A stretch of 64,000 nucleotides of DNA, from contig CAWCIL010000007.1 of the NCBI GenBank assembly GCA_963795485.1, forward strand, positions 1 to 64,000. The letters run 5' to 3'. A program made the position numbers and the translations under genes. This document shows positions 7,946-15,256 of this stretch, piece by piece. Source of the stretch: AP-15 sp963795485. Its GTDB lineage: Bacteria; Pseudomonadota; Alphaproteobacteria; ATCC43930; CGMCC-115725. Below the pieces are notes generated by a model. It was not told the DNA's origin and did not search any database. It worked only from the letters and a program-made list of their open reading frames with translations. Within the stretch, counting starts at the first letter, position 1; each line of letters starts with the position of its first letter.

Positions 7946-9022
7946 TCAGAGCGCGGCGGGGCACCAGCCGCCGTAGCCCGGATGATCGGGGCCGAGAGGC
8001 AGAGCCACCGCGGTGCCGGTCGCGGCGGAGCAATAAAGCGCCGTCGCCAGCTCGATCGCGCACCTCGCGTCGGCGAGGGCGACCGGCAATGGCGCGGCCG
8101 CCGAAAGCGCGCCATGGTAGGCGCCGAACAGCCCGTCGTAGCCCGGTGCCAGCGGACGGTAGCCGGCCAGCAGATCGCCGATGCGTCTTTCCGCTGCAGG
8201 CGAGCCGGGCACGATCGCCCAGGGGTCGCCGCCGGGGGCGTAAGGCGATTGTGCGCTTTCGAACGTCACATGCTCGAAGCACAGGCGCAACCGGGTGATC
8301 TCGCGCTGCGAGCCCAAAGTCGCGGCGAGCGAGACCAGCCCACCGCTTTGCATGAGCAGGCTGGCGACCGCGCAGTCCTCGGTCTCGATCGGGTTGACCC
8401 GCGTCGCAATGCGCGCGAAGACCGAAATGGGCGGCCCCAGCAGCCAAGTCATCAGATCGTGGGCATGGATTGCATGCGTCAGCAGCACGCCGCCGAGCTC
8501 GCTCGACCATTTCCCGCGCCACGGCGTCCCGTAATATTGCGCGGTTCGCTTCCAGGCGGTCTCCACGGTGGCGAGATAGGGTTTCCCTGCCAGCCCGGCG
8601 GCGATGATCCGTTGAGCCTTCTGCACTCCGTCGCCAAAGCGGTATTGGAACACCGGCAACACCCGGCCCGGCGCCTCCGTTTCGGCGGCGGTCATCCGGT
8701 CGATGTCGGCGAGCGAGCCGGCCAGCGGCTTTTCGCAGACGACGTCCTTGCCGGCCGCCAGCGCCGCCAGCACCTGCGCCATGTGGAAGGATGGCGGCGT
8801 ACAGATATCGACGATGTCGACATCCTCGATGCGCAGCAATTCATCGAAGGCCGCGGTGCGGCGTGCGATGCCGAATTCGTCGCCGACGGCAGCGAGTCGG
8901 CCGGCATCGACATCGCACAACGCCACCACCCGAAACTTGTCGGGGTGGCGCGCATAGCCTTGCGCGATGTGGGCGCGGCCGATGCCGCACCCGACAACCG
9001 CGACACCCAATCGAGATCGCAT
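7946..9022 (-). CDS. Gfo/Idh/MocA family NAD(P)-dependent oxidoreductase
   Basis: About 358 residues with an N-terminal Rossmann fold (LGVAVVGCGIGRAHI) and the family motif GKDVVCEKPLAG, where the Lys is the catalytic/nucleotide-contacting residue. The C-terminal alpha/beta domain follows (FQYRFGDGVQKAQ, LLTHAIHAHDLMTWLLG). Family members oxidise sugars, inositols or related alcohols; the substrate cannot be read here. I start at ATG 9022 (MRSRLGVAV). The upstream in-frame ATGs at 9067 and 9076 fall inside a palindromic repeat and are unlikely. The next gene upstream on this strand is an amidohydrolase 150 bases away. Confidence 0.88.
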   Translation of the reverse strand: MRSRLGVAVVGCGIGRAHIAQGYARHPDKFRVVALCDVDAGRLAAVGDEFGIARRTAAFDELLRIEDVDIVDICTPPSFHMAQVLAALAAGKDVVCEKPLAGSLADIDRMTAAETEAPGRVLPVFQYRFGDGVQKAQRIIAAGLAGKPYLATVETAWKRTAQYYGTPWRGKWSSELGGVLLTHAIHAHDLMTWLLGPPISVFARIATRVNPIETEDCAVASLLMQSGGLVSLAATLGSQREITRLRLCFEHVTFESAQSPYAPGGDPWAIVPGSPAAERRIGDLLAGYRPLAPGYDGLFGAYHGALSAAAPLPVALADARCAIELATALYCSAATGTAVALPLGPDHPGYGGWCPAAL

Positions 9023-9050
9023 CGCCGCGCCGCCGCGCCCTGGCAAAGCT

Positions 9051-9159
9051 CCGAGAGAGTGTGTCATTGCGAGCACTGCGAAACAATCTCAGCGCCGCTG
9101 TGCCATCCCCGCTCGGGATTGCTTCGTCGCCTGGCGGCTCCTCGCAGTGACCGAGAGAG
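9051..9159. repeat. MITE/REP-like palindromic element flanked by 9-base direct repeats
   Basis: Intergenic element with imperfect inverted ends: GTCATTGCGAGCACTGCG at 9063 and, on the other strand, GTCACTGCGAGGAGCCGCC ending at 9151. The inner parts also pair (GAAACAATC against GAAGCAATC). The 9-mer CCGAGAGAG occurs directly at 9051-9059 and 9151-9159, immediately flanking the element, as a target-site duplication would. The GTCATTGCGAG...GAAGCAATC theme is a widespread dispersed repeat of alphaproteobacteria. It sits just upstream of the Gfo/Idh/MocA start and downstream of the amidohydrolase stop. Confidence 0.6.
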
Positions 9160-9172
9160 GCCGCTCAGGCCC

Positions 9173-10894
9173 TTACTGCTGAGCGAGCCGGCCCTTCAGC
9201 ACGATGCCGGCGGATTGGCCGGTGGCTTCGCCGTTTTCGACCGCGACGATGCCGTTGACAATCGTCGCAGCGATCCCGTCGGCCTTTTGCACCAGCCGCC
9301 GCGCGCCGCCCGGCAAATCCTGCTCGACGGTCGGCAATTGCGGCTTGATCCGCGCTTCGTCGAAAACGACAAGGTCGGCGGCGTAGCCGATGCGTAGGAG
9401 GCCGCGATCGGGCAGTTCCCAGGCCGAGGCATTGTCGAAGGTCAGCATCCGCACGGCTTCCTCGAGGGTGAATTGCTGCTTGTTGCGCACCCAGTAGCTC
9501 AACAGATGGGTCTGCAACGACGACCCCATCTCCTGGCACACGTGAGCGCCCGAGTCGGAGAAGGTCGCGAGCGTGCGCGGGTGTCTCAGCAGGTTCAGCA
9601 CATCCGCCGGCCTCTCGTTGACGATCGGCTGGACAAAGACCCGGTTGTCGTTCTCCAGCGCCAGGTCGAGGATCACCTCGACCGGATGCTTGTTTTGGCG
9701 CCGCGACAATTCGCCGACGCTCGGATCGTCCCAATCGACGCTCAGCATTGGGAACAGATTGTCGTAATCGGGCTTGCGCGGATCGGTCGTAGCCGCCCCG
9801 CCGCCCTGCAGGATGCGGTCGCGCGGCTTCATTCCCGCCTCCTCGGCAATCAGATGGCGGCGAACCTCCGGATCGGCGAGGCGGCGCTTCTGCTCGGCCA
9901 ATGGCAACGCGCGGACCGCCTTCCAGCCGGGCAGCACGTCAAACGGCAGATAGGATTTCAACGAGAACACCGCGTTGATCGAACGGGTTGTCGCCTGGCC
10001 CCACATGCGCCCGCCCAAGGCCACGGTCTCGTCCATGAAACGGGTCTGGAAGTCCCACGGGTTGGGGTCGATCCCCTGCCGCGTCGCCAGCATGCCGAAC
10101 ATGACCGGCCGGCCGCTGTCGAGCGCGATCCGGCGCAGGTGGTCGAGACAGACGCGCTGCGCCTCGCCGCCCGAAATGTCGGGGCCGATCTGAAAGATGC
10201 CGGCGTTCAGTTCCCCCATGATGCCGACCAGGCGCTCGATCTCATACCAATCGGCGATGCGGCTGGCGACCGGGGTGTCGTCCGGCGTGACATGCGTCGT
10301 CGCCCGCGAGGTCGAAAAGCCCAGCGCTCCGGCGCGCATCGCCTCGGCGACCGCATCTTCCATGTGCCGCAGATCGTCCTCGGTGGCCATCTGGTCGAGC
10401 CCGCGCCGGCCCATCGCATACATGCGCAGCGCCGAATGGCCTATATACATGCCGTAATTGAGGCCTTTGGGCAGGCGCTCGACGTTCGCCAGGTATTCGG
10501 GAAAAGTCTCCCAATTCCACTCGATTCCGGCCAGCATCAACTCGGTCGGGATGTCCTCGACCGCGGTCAGGCAGCGCGCATACCACTCGCGGTCCCCGGG
10601 CTTGCACGGCGCCAGTGCAAAGCCGCAATTGCCCATCACGACGCTCGTCACCCCGTGCCAGCACGAGCAGCTGCCGAGCGGGTCCCAGGCGACCTGCGCG
10701 TCCATATGAGTATGGCCGTCGATGAACCCCGGCGCCACGATCAGCCCGTCGGCGTCGATCGTGCGCTCGGCCGCGCCGCGGATGCGGCCGATCTCGACGA
10801 TCCGCCCGCCCTTGACGCCGACATCGGCGCGCTGGCGCGGCATCCCCGATCCGTCCACCACCGTGCCGTTCTTGATCAAGAGGTCGAGGGCCAT
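9173..10894 (-). CDS. N-acyl-D-amino-acid deacylase / amidohydrolase family protein
   Basis: 573-residue amidohydrolase of the D-aminoacylase type. Start ATG 10894 (MALDLLIKNGTVVDGSG) with GGAGAATTGGCA upstream; the open frame beyond it is spurious. The metal-binding HTHMD motif is at residues 61-65, followed by the WDPLGSCSCWHGVTSVVMGNCGF segment whose Cys bridges the metals in D-aminoacylases. The C-terminal end carries the small beta-sandwich and GYAADLVVFDEARI common to these enzymes. It should hydrolyse an N-acyl group from a D-amino acid or a related amide in the cytoplasm; the exact substrate is unknown. Confidence 0.88.
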   Translation of the reverse strand: MALDLLIKNGTVVDGSGMPRQRADVGVKGGRIVEIGRIRGAAERTIDADGLIVAPGFIDGHTHMDAQVAWDPLGSCSCWHGVTSVVMGNCGFALAPCKPGDREWYARCLTAVEDIPTELMLAGIEWNWETFPEYLANVERLPKGLNYGMYIGHSALRMYAMGRRGLDQMATEDDLRHMEDAVAEAMRAGALGFSTSRATTHVTPDDTPVASRIADWYEIERLVGIMGELNAGIFQIGPDISGGEAQRVCLDHLRRIALDSGRPVMFGMLATRQGIDPNPWDFQTRFMDETVALGGRMWGQATTRSINAVFSLKSYLPFDVLPGWKAVRALPLAEQKRRLADPEVRRHLIAEEAGMKPRDRILQGGGAATTDPRKPDYDNLFPMLSVDWDDPSVGELSRRQNKHPVEVILDLALENDNRVFVQPIVNERPADVLNLLRHPRTLATFSDSGAHVCQEMGSSLQTHLLSYWVRNKQQFTLEEAVRMLTFDNASAWELPDRGLLRIGYAADLVVFDEARIKPQLPTVEQDLPGGARRLVQKADGIAATIVNGIVAVENGEATGQSAGIVLKGRLAQQ

Positions 10895-11092
10895 TGCCAA
10901 TTCTCCAAATGCGGTCGGGCGAGATTCGGTTGCCGGCGGAGCCGCTGTCAACCGGCGTTCCCGACTGCGGGCCATGCTCGCCTGGCTTGGCCATGGGGCC
11001 GCTACCATCGCAGAAGATTCTGAAAAGGGCTTTCGCTAACCCGAGCGTAACCGTATCGGTAAGCGGCGACATCCGGATCGACAGGAACCAAC

Positions 11093-12364
11093 ATGCGGAT
11101 CGAGATCATTTGCACCGGCGACGAGGTGCTGACCGGCAAGATCGTCAACACCAACTTCAGCTATATGAGCCAGAAGCTGGAGGATTTCGGCCTGTCGGTC
11201 GCGTGGGGGACCATCGTCGGCGACGATCGCGAGGAATTGCTGGCGGCCTTTCGCATGGCCGGCGAGCGGGCCGATGCAGTCATCGTCAATGGCGGTCTCG
11301 GGCCCACCGTCAACGATCTGTCGCAGGAAATCGCGGCGCGGGCCGCCGGCGTCGATCTTGTCCTGAACGAGGACTGGCTCGGCCGCATGGAAGATTTTTT
11401 TCGCCGGCGTAACCGGGTCATGTCGGCGAACAACAGGAAGCAGGCGATGCTGCCGGTCGGCGCCGAGATGCTCGACAATCCGGTCGGCACCGCCTGCGGC
11501 TTCGCGCTCGATATCGGCAGCGCCCGGTTTTTCTTTACCCCCGGGGTACCGCGGGAGTTGTTCCGGATGCTCGAGGAACAGATTATCCCGCGCCTCCTGG
11601 CCCGCGCCGGGACACCGGGTGTCATCCATCTGAAGCGGTTTCATTCCTACGGGCTCGGCGAGTCGCATGTCGACCAGCTGCTGGCCGGGGTCGAGGATCT
11701 GGTTCCGGGCGGCACGGTCAAGCTCGGCTTTCGCAGCCACTATCCGCAGATCGAAACCAAGCTGACCGTGCGCGGCGCCGACCGGGACGATATCGAGCGC
11801 CAATTGGCGCCGGTGCAAACCGAAGTGCGCAAGCGGCTCGGCAATTTCATCCTGGCCGAGGACGGGGAGACGCTGGAAGGCGTGGTGTTGGCGGCGCTGA
11901 CCGCGCAAGACGGCTCGCTCGTGGTGGTCGAGACCTTTACCGGCGGCCAGATCGCCGCCCGCCTCGCCCATCTGCCAGGGGCGGAAAAGGTGTTCCGCCG
12001 CGGCATCGTCGCCCGCGACCCGGCCGAGATCGCCGGCGCGCTGGGCATCGATGGCGAGCTCATCGCCGGCGATCACAGTCGCGAGACGGCCGAGGCGGTC
12101 GCCCAAGCGGCGCGCGCCGAGACCGGCGCCAGCCACGCGCTGGCGGTGCTGATCGAGGTCGATGACGGCCCCGACCGCATCGATTTCGGCGGCAGCATCC
12201 ATCTCGCGATCGCAGCACCCGGTGGCGTTGAATCGCGCCGCGCTCGCATCCATGGCGGACGCGACTGGGTGCGCCTCGGCGCCGTCGAGCTCGGCCTCGA
12301 CTGCCTGCGCCGCCACCTGCACGGCCTCCCCGTCACCGAGCGCACCGATTTCGAGCGGGTGTGA
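11093..12364 (+). CDS. CinA-like protein: MoaB/MoCF-type nucleotide-binding domain plus degenerate C-terminal amidase domain
   Basis: 423 residues, full CinA length. Residues 4-170 form the molybdopterin-binding/ADP-ribose pyrophosphatase-type domain (EIICTGDEVLTGKIVNTN, VNGGLGPTVNDLSQE, FFFTPGVPRELFRM). The C-terminal PncC-like NMN deamidase domain (about 262-423) lacks its signatures: the usual ESCTGG reads ETFTGG at 280-285, and the Gly-rich GIAGPxGG loop is replaced by EVDDGPDRID. So the C-terminal domain is probably catalytically dead or altered, while the N-terminal domain looks intact. It is divergent from the amidohydrolase gene. Role: nucleotide clean-up, by family knowledge. Confidence 0.88.
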   Translation: MRIEIICTGDEVLTGKIVNTNFSYMSQKLEDFGLSVAWGTIVGDDREELLAAFRMAGERADAVIVNGGLGPTVNDLSQEIAARAAGVDLVLNEDWLGRMEDFFRRRNRVMSANNRKQAMLPVGAEMLDNPVGTACGFALDIGSARFFFTPGVPRELFRMLEEQIIPRLLARAGTPGVIHLKRFHSYGLGESHVDQLLAGVEDLVPGGTVKLGFRSHYPQIETKLTVRGADRDDIERQLAPVQTEVRKRLGNFILAEDGETLEGVVLAALTAQDGSLVVVETFTGGQIAARLAHLPGAEKVFRRGIVARDPAEIAGALGIDGELIAGDHSRETAEAVAQAARAETGASHALAVLIEVDDGPDRIDFGGSIHLAIAAPGGVESRRARIHGGRDWVRLGAVELGLDCLRRHLHGLPVTERTDFERV

Positions 12365-12372
12365 GGGGATTC

Positions 12373-12402
12373 TTGACGCGGCCTGTTTTTAAGTAGTAAC
12401 AA
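12373..12402 (+). promoter_or_regulatory. candidate promoter of brnT-brnA
   Basis: TTGACG at 12373-12378 is followed after 18 bases by TAACAA at 12397-12402, in an AT-rich pocket unlike the surrounding DNA. Predicted initiation would fall only a few bases before the brnT ATG at 12412, and no Shine-Dalgarno precedes that ATG. This would make a nearly leaderless transcript. The -10 match is weak. Confidence 0.4.
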
Positions 12403-12411
12403 TAAAACTGG

Positions 12412-12702
12412 ATGCCGATCACATTTGACGCTGCCAAGAACGATAGGAACATCGCCGAGCGCGGCTTGTCCTTCGAGCAGGTGGCGGAGTTGGAATGGGA
12501 GACGGCACTGCTCGCTGAGGACACCCGGCACGACTACGGCGAGACAAGAGTTCGCGTCTTTGCGTTCCTTGACGGGCGACTGCACATCGCCGTGGTGACG
12601 CCGCGCGGCGAGGAGCTTCGCGTCATCAGCTTTAGGAGAGCGAGCCGGAAAGAGGAACGAATATATGACCGATACCAGAAAACCCGATTCCGAGCGGGCT
12701 GA
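12412..12702 (+). CDS. brnT: BrnT family type II toxin
   Basis: 96-residue RNase toxin of the RelE-like BrnT fold. The family pattern is clear: an N-terminal FDAAKNDRNIAERGLSFEQV helix, then the DTRHDYGETR segment, FLDGRLHIAVVTPRGEELRVISFRRASRKE and the C-terminal Tyr (ERIYDRY). BrnT cleaves RNA and is neutralised by BrnA. It overlaps brnA by 38 bases, the usual toxin-first order for this family. Regulation by family knowledge: the BrnTA complex represses its own promoter through the BrnA DNA-binding domain. The start at 12412 has no visible ribosome-binding site. Confidence 0.92.
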   Translation: MPITFDAAKNDRNIAERGLSFEQVAELEWETALLAEDTRHDYGETRVRVFAFLDGRLHIAVVTPRGEELRVISFRRASRKEERIYDRYQKTRFRAG

Positions 12703-12973
12703 CGAGGACAATCCCGAACTGACGCTGGAAGAGCTGCTGCGGGCGCGGCCGGCAGCTGAGGCACTGCCGGAGCTGATCGGCGAGAAGGCGGCAGGCGAGC
12801 TTCTGCGGCGCGGCAGGGGCCGCCCGGAGAAGGTCAACAAGAAGGTCAGTCAGACCCTCCGCATCGATCCCGACGTGCTGGAGGCCTACCGGCAAGAAGG
12901 GCGAGGATGGCAGACGCGGATCAATCAGGTGCTTCGTGACAACATGCCAACTCGTCGGAAGGCTGAACCGTGA
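12665..12973 (+). CDS. brnA: BrnA family antitoxin
   Basis: 102-residue antitoxin overlapping the toxin gene. Acidic N-terminal part, then a Lys/Arg-rich linker (RRGRGRPEKVNKKVSQTLRID) and a ribbon-helix-helix-like C-terminus (DVLEAYRQEGRGWQTRINQVLRDNM), as in the BrnA_antitoxin family. It should bind and neutralise BrnT and bind operator DNA as a dimer. Its stop (TGA 12971-12973) overlaps the start of the phosphoesterase gene, so the three genes are probably one transcript. Confidence 0.92.
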   Translation: MTDTRKPDSERADEDNPELTLEELLRARPAAEALPELIGEKAAGELLRRGRGRPEKVNKKVSQTLRIDPDVLEAYRQEGRGWQTRINQVLRDNMPTRRKAEP

Positions 12974-13701
12974 TGCCTGCCCGAGCCGCCGCCGTGGTGC
13001 TTGTCCACAGCTCCGACATTCACGTCGATGACGATCGGATTGCCGCGGCACATGGTGGCGACGGCACGGCGGGACTGGCGGAGGTGCTGACCACCGCGCG
13101 GGCATTGCGGGCGGATGTCGTACTGCTCGCCGGCGACACTTTCGAGACCAATCAGTTGGGCGAGGCGGTCATCGACCGCGCCGCAAGGCTGCTGGCCGAG
13201 GCTGGCACGCCGGTGGTGATCCTGCCCGGCAATCACGATCCGGCGTTGCCGGGTTCGGTTTATGTCCGGGGCGGGTTGGCGCAGATCCCCAACCTTGCGA
13301 TCCTCGGCGTCACCCACGACGAGGCGGTGCTGTTTCCCGAGCACGATCTCGAAATCTGGGGGCATGCCCATCGCGATTATTTCGACATGCCGCCATTGCG
13401 CGGACCCAGACCGCGCTCGACACGCTGGCAGGTCGCGGTCGGGCACGGGCATTACGAGCCGCCTGAAACCCGCGCCAACCCATTGCGCCCATCCTGGGTG
13501 TTCGGGGACGAGGAGATCGCTGCGACCGCGGCCGACTATCTGGCGCTCGGCCATTGGGACCGGCCGATGCGGGTCGGCGACGGCGCCGTGCCGGCCTATT
13601 ATTCGGGCTCGCCCGAATTGGCGCAGACCGTCAACCTGGTGCGGCTCGTCGCGTCGGGCACGGCGGTCGTTACCCGAGAAGCGCTGCTGCGCCAGAGCTG
13701 A
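12973..13701 (+). CDS. Mre11/SbcD-like metallophosphoesterase
   Basis: Calcineurin-like metallophosphoesterase of 242 residues, without the cap and coiled-coil-binding regions of SbcD. Metal motifs in order: SSDIHVDD, LLAGDTF, LPGNHDPA, GHAHRDYF/VGHGHYE and, near the C-terminus, ALGHWDRP where SbcD/Mre11 enzymes normally have GHxH. An Asp therefore replaces the last His. No SbcC partner is present. The start is either GTG 12970 or ATG 12973, both overlapping the brnA stop, so it is translationally coupled to the toxin-antitoxin genes. Likely a small DNA or nucleotide phosphoesterase. Confidence 0.85.
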   Translation: MPARAAAVVLVHSSDIHVDDDRIAAAHGGDGTAGLAEVLTTARALRADVVLLAGDTFETNQLGEAVIDRAARLLAEAGTPVVILPGNHDPALPGSVYVRGGLAQIPNLAILGVTHDEAVLFPEHDLEIWGHAHRDYFDMPPLRGPRPRSTRWQVAVGHGHYEPPETRANPLRPSWVFGDEEIAATAADYLALGHWDRPMRVGDGAVPAYYSGSPELAQTVNLVRLVASGTAVVTREALLRQS

Positions 13702-13878
13702 TCGATCGCAGCCGGGTCCGATCACCTTGCGCCGCGGTGGCAGCCGCAGTACCGGCGGCGGGACTCCGCGTGTGAGCGGCGGCAGGCGCGGAGCGGCGAT
13801 CGGGAGCGGAGAATGAAGCGCCAAGGGGATCTGCCGGGTACGCCCAGGTTGATTTTTGCTTCCGTGCACCAGCACCGA

Positions 13879-14775
13879 TCAGCGGCGGTCCTTGGCCGCG
13901 CCGCCATCTCCTATCGCGAACCGGACCCAAGCGCTGGCGGCATAGTGCGGGTCGCTCTTCCCTACCGCAAACACACGCCAAGCGTAGCGGCCCGGCGGTA
14001 GCGAAACAGGGCGCGCGGAGACGTCGGTGTAACCGGATGCCGCCTCGTGCAGCGGTCCAGCTCCGAGCGGCACGATTTCGGTGTAGAACGACACCGGCGC
14101 TGCCTCGGCCGGCGCGGTCCACACCAGGGCAATCGGAACTTCCTCCGCGGCGCGCGCCGCCATCGGCCCGGCCGGCGCCACCGGCACCGGCGGCAGCAGC
14201 ACAGTGCCGACACCGTCTGCCGCGACCGGTGCGGCGCGTCGGAGGTCGGCGAGCTTGCCGGCTGCGGCCGGCAGGCCGCCGGCCGCAGCAGCGCGATACC
14301 ATGCGGCGGCCTCCGCTGGGTTATGCGGCACCCCTTCGCCATCGGCGTAGAGCTGGGCCAGGTCGAATTGCGCACGATGCTGGCCTTGCGCCGCCGCCCG
14401 GGCATACCACAGCGCCGCCGCAGCGGGGTCGGGCGACACCCCGACGCCGCTGTCCAGCATCACCGCGACGTCTAGCTGGGCGTCGGCCAGCCCCGCCTCG
14501 GCGGCGCGACGGTACCAGGCATAGGCCTTCGTCGCGTCCTGCCTGACACCCTGGCCGAGGTCGTAGAGCAGGCCGAGCCGGAATTCGGCCTTCGCGTCGC
14601 CCTGTGCGGCCAGCGCCGTCCAGATCCGGCGAGCGGCGGCGTAGTTGCCGGCGTCATAGGCGCTCTGTCCGTCCGTCGGTGCGGTTGCCCGAGCCGGCAT
14701 TGCCGGCTCCGTCGCCAGCAAAGCCCACACGAGAGCCGGCGCGAGCGTGCGCAGAGCGGTGCCGCTCAGCGCCAA
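13879..14775 (-). CDS. Sel1-repeat (TPR-like) exported protein
   Basis: 298 residues if started at TTG 14775, which has GGAG about 7 bases upstream inside the end of the preceding gene. This start gives a plausible signal peptide (LAPALVWALLATEPAMPARA). Three Sel1 repeats follow (QGDAKAEFRLGLLYDLGQGV; AGLADAQLDVAVMLDSGVGV; QGQHRAQFDLAQLYADGEGV), then a Pro-rich linker and a C-terminal fibronectin-like beta domain (PIALVWTAPAEAAPVSFYTE ... GRYAWRVFAVG). Sel1 repeats scaffold protein complexes; here probably periplasmic. It overlaps the OmpA-like gene by 10 bases and belongs to a three-gene envelope operon. Confidence 0.75.
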   Translation of the reverse strand: MALSGTALRTLAPALVWALLATEPAMPARATAPTDGQSAYDAGNYAAARRIWTALAAQGDAKAEFRLGLLYDLGQGVRQDATKAYAWYRRAAEAGLADAQLDVAVMLDSGVGVSPDPAAAALWYARAAAQGQHRAQFDLAQLYADGEGVPHNPAEAAAWYRAAAAGGLPAAAGKLADLRRAAPVAADGVGTVLLPPVPVAPAGPMAARAAEEVPIALVWTAPAEAAPVSFYTEIVPLGAGPLHEAASGYTDVSARPVSLPPGRYAWRVFAVGKSDPHYAASAWVRFAIGDGGAAKDRR

Positions 14776-15254
14776 GTGATCTCCACACGGCGGTCCTGCG
14801 CCTCCGGCGTGCCGTCCGGGGCGGCAACCGCCGGCTCCGTCTGCCCCTTTGCCAGCGCCTGAAACCGGACCTCCGGGATGCCGCGCGTCACCAGCCCCTG
14901 TATGACCGCGTCGGCGCGCCGCTGCGAGAGCATCAGGTTGAGTGCGGGCGAGCCGACCGAGTCGGTCGCACCGCTGACGATCATTACGACCGGGTTGCCG
15001 GCGCGATAGAGCCGCGCCGCGTGGTCGAGCACCGGCTGGTATTGCTCGGGCACGACAGTGCTGCCGGACGCGAAATAGATCACCAGCGGAGCCGGCGCGG
15101 CCGGCGCCGGCGCGGTTGCGGCGGTGGTTGCAGTCGTCGCGAGCTGTTGCTGCGGCGGGGTCTGCGCAGACCCCGGTGGGGCGGCGCCGATTAGCGAGGC
15201 ACCCAGGAGAACCCCGGTCAGCCCGGCCTTGGCCATCATCCTCGTCATGCTCAT
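14766..15254 (-). CDS. OmpA-family peptidoglycan-associated protein
   Basis: 162 residues. Start ATG 15254 (MSMTRMMAKAG) behind GAGGAG. Signal peptide ending in PPGSAQ, a short Ala/Thr/Pro-rich linker, then an OmpA C-terminal domain: LVIYFASGSTVVPEQYQPVL, the VSGATDSVGSPALNLMLSQR peptidoglycan-binding segment, and DRRVEITW. The domain anchors proteins to the cell wall by binding meso-diaminopimelate. It lies between the ATPase gene (12 bases upstream) and the Sel1 gene (10-base overlap), so all three should be co-expressed. Confidence 0.88.
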   Translation of the reverse strand: MSMTRMMAKAGLTGVLLGASLIGAAPPGSAQTPPQQQLATTATTAATAPAPAAPAPLVIYFASGSTVVPEQYQPVLDHAARLYRAGNPVVMIVSGATDSVGSPALNLMLSQRRADAVIQGLVTRGIPEVRFQALAKGQTEPAVAAPDGTPEAQDRRVEITWR

Positions 15255-15256
15255 GG

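Noticed and set aside
9023..9076. Longer N-terminus for the Gfo/Idh/MocA oxidoreductase
   Set aside because: The extra codons fall within the palindromic repeat; the conserved Rossmann strand begins right after ATG 9022.
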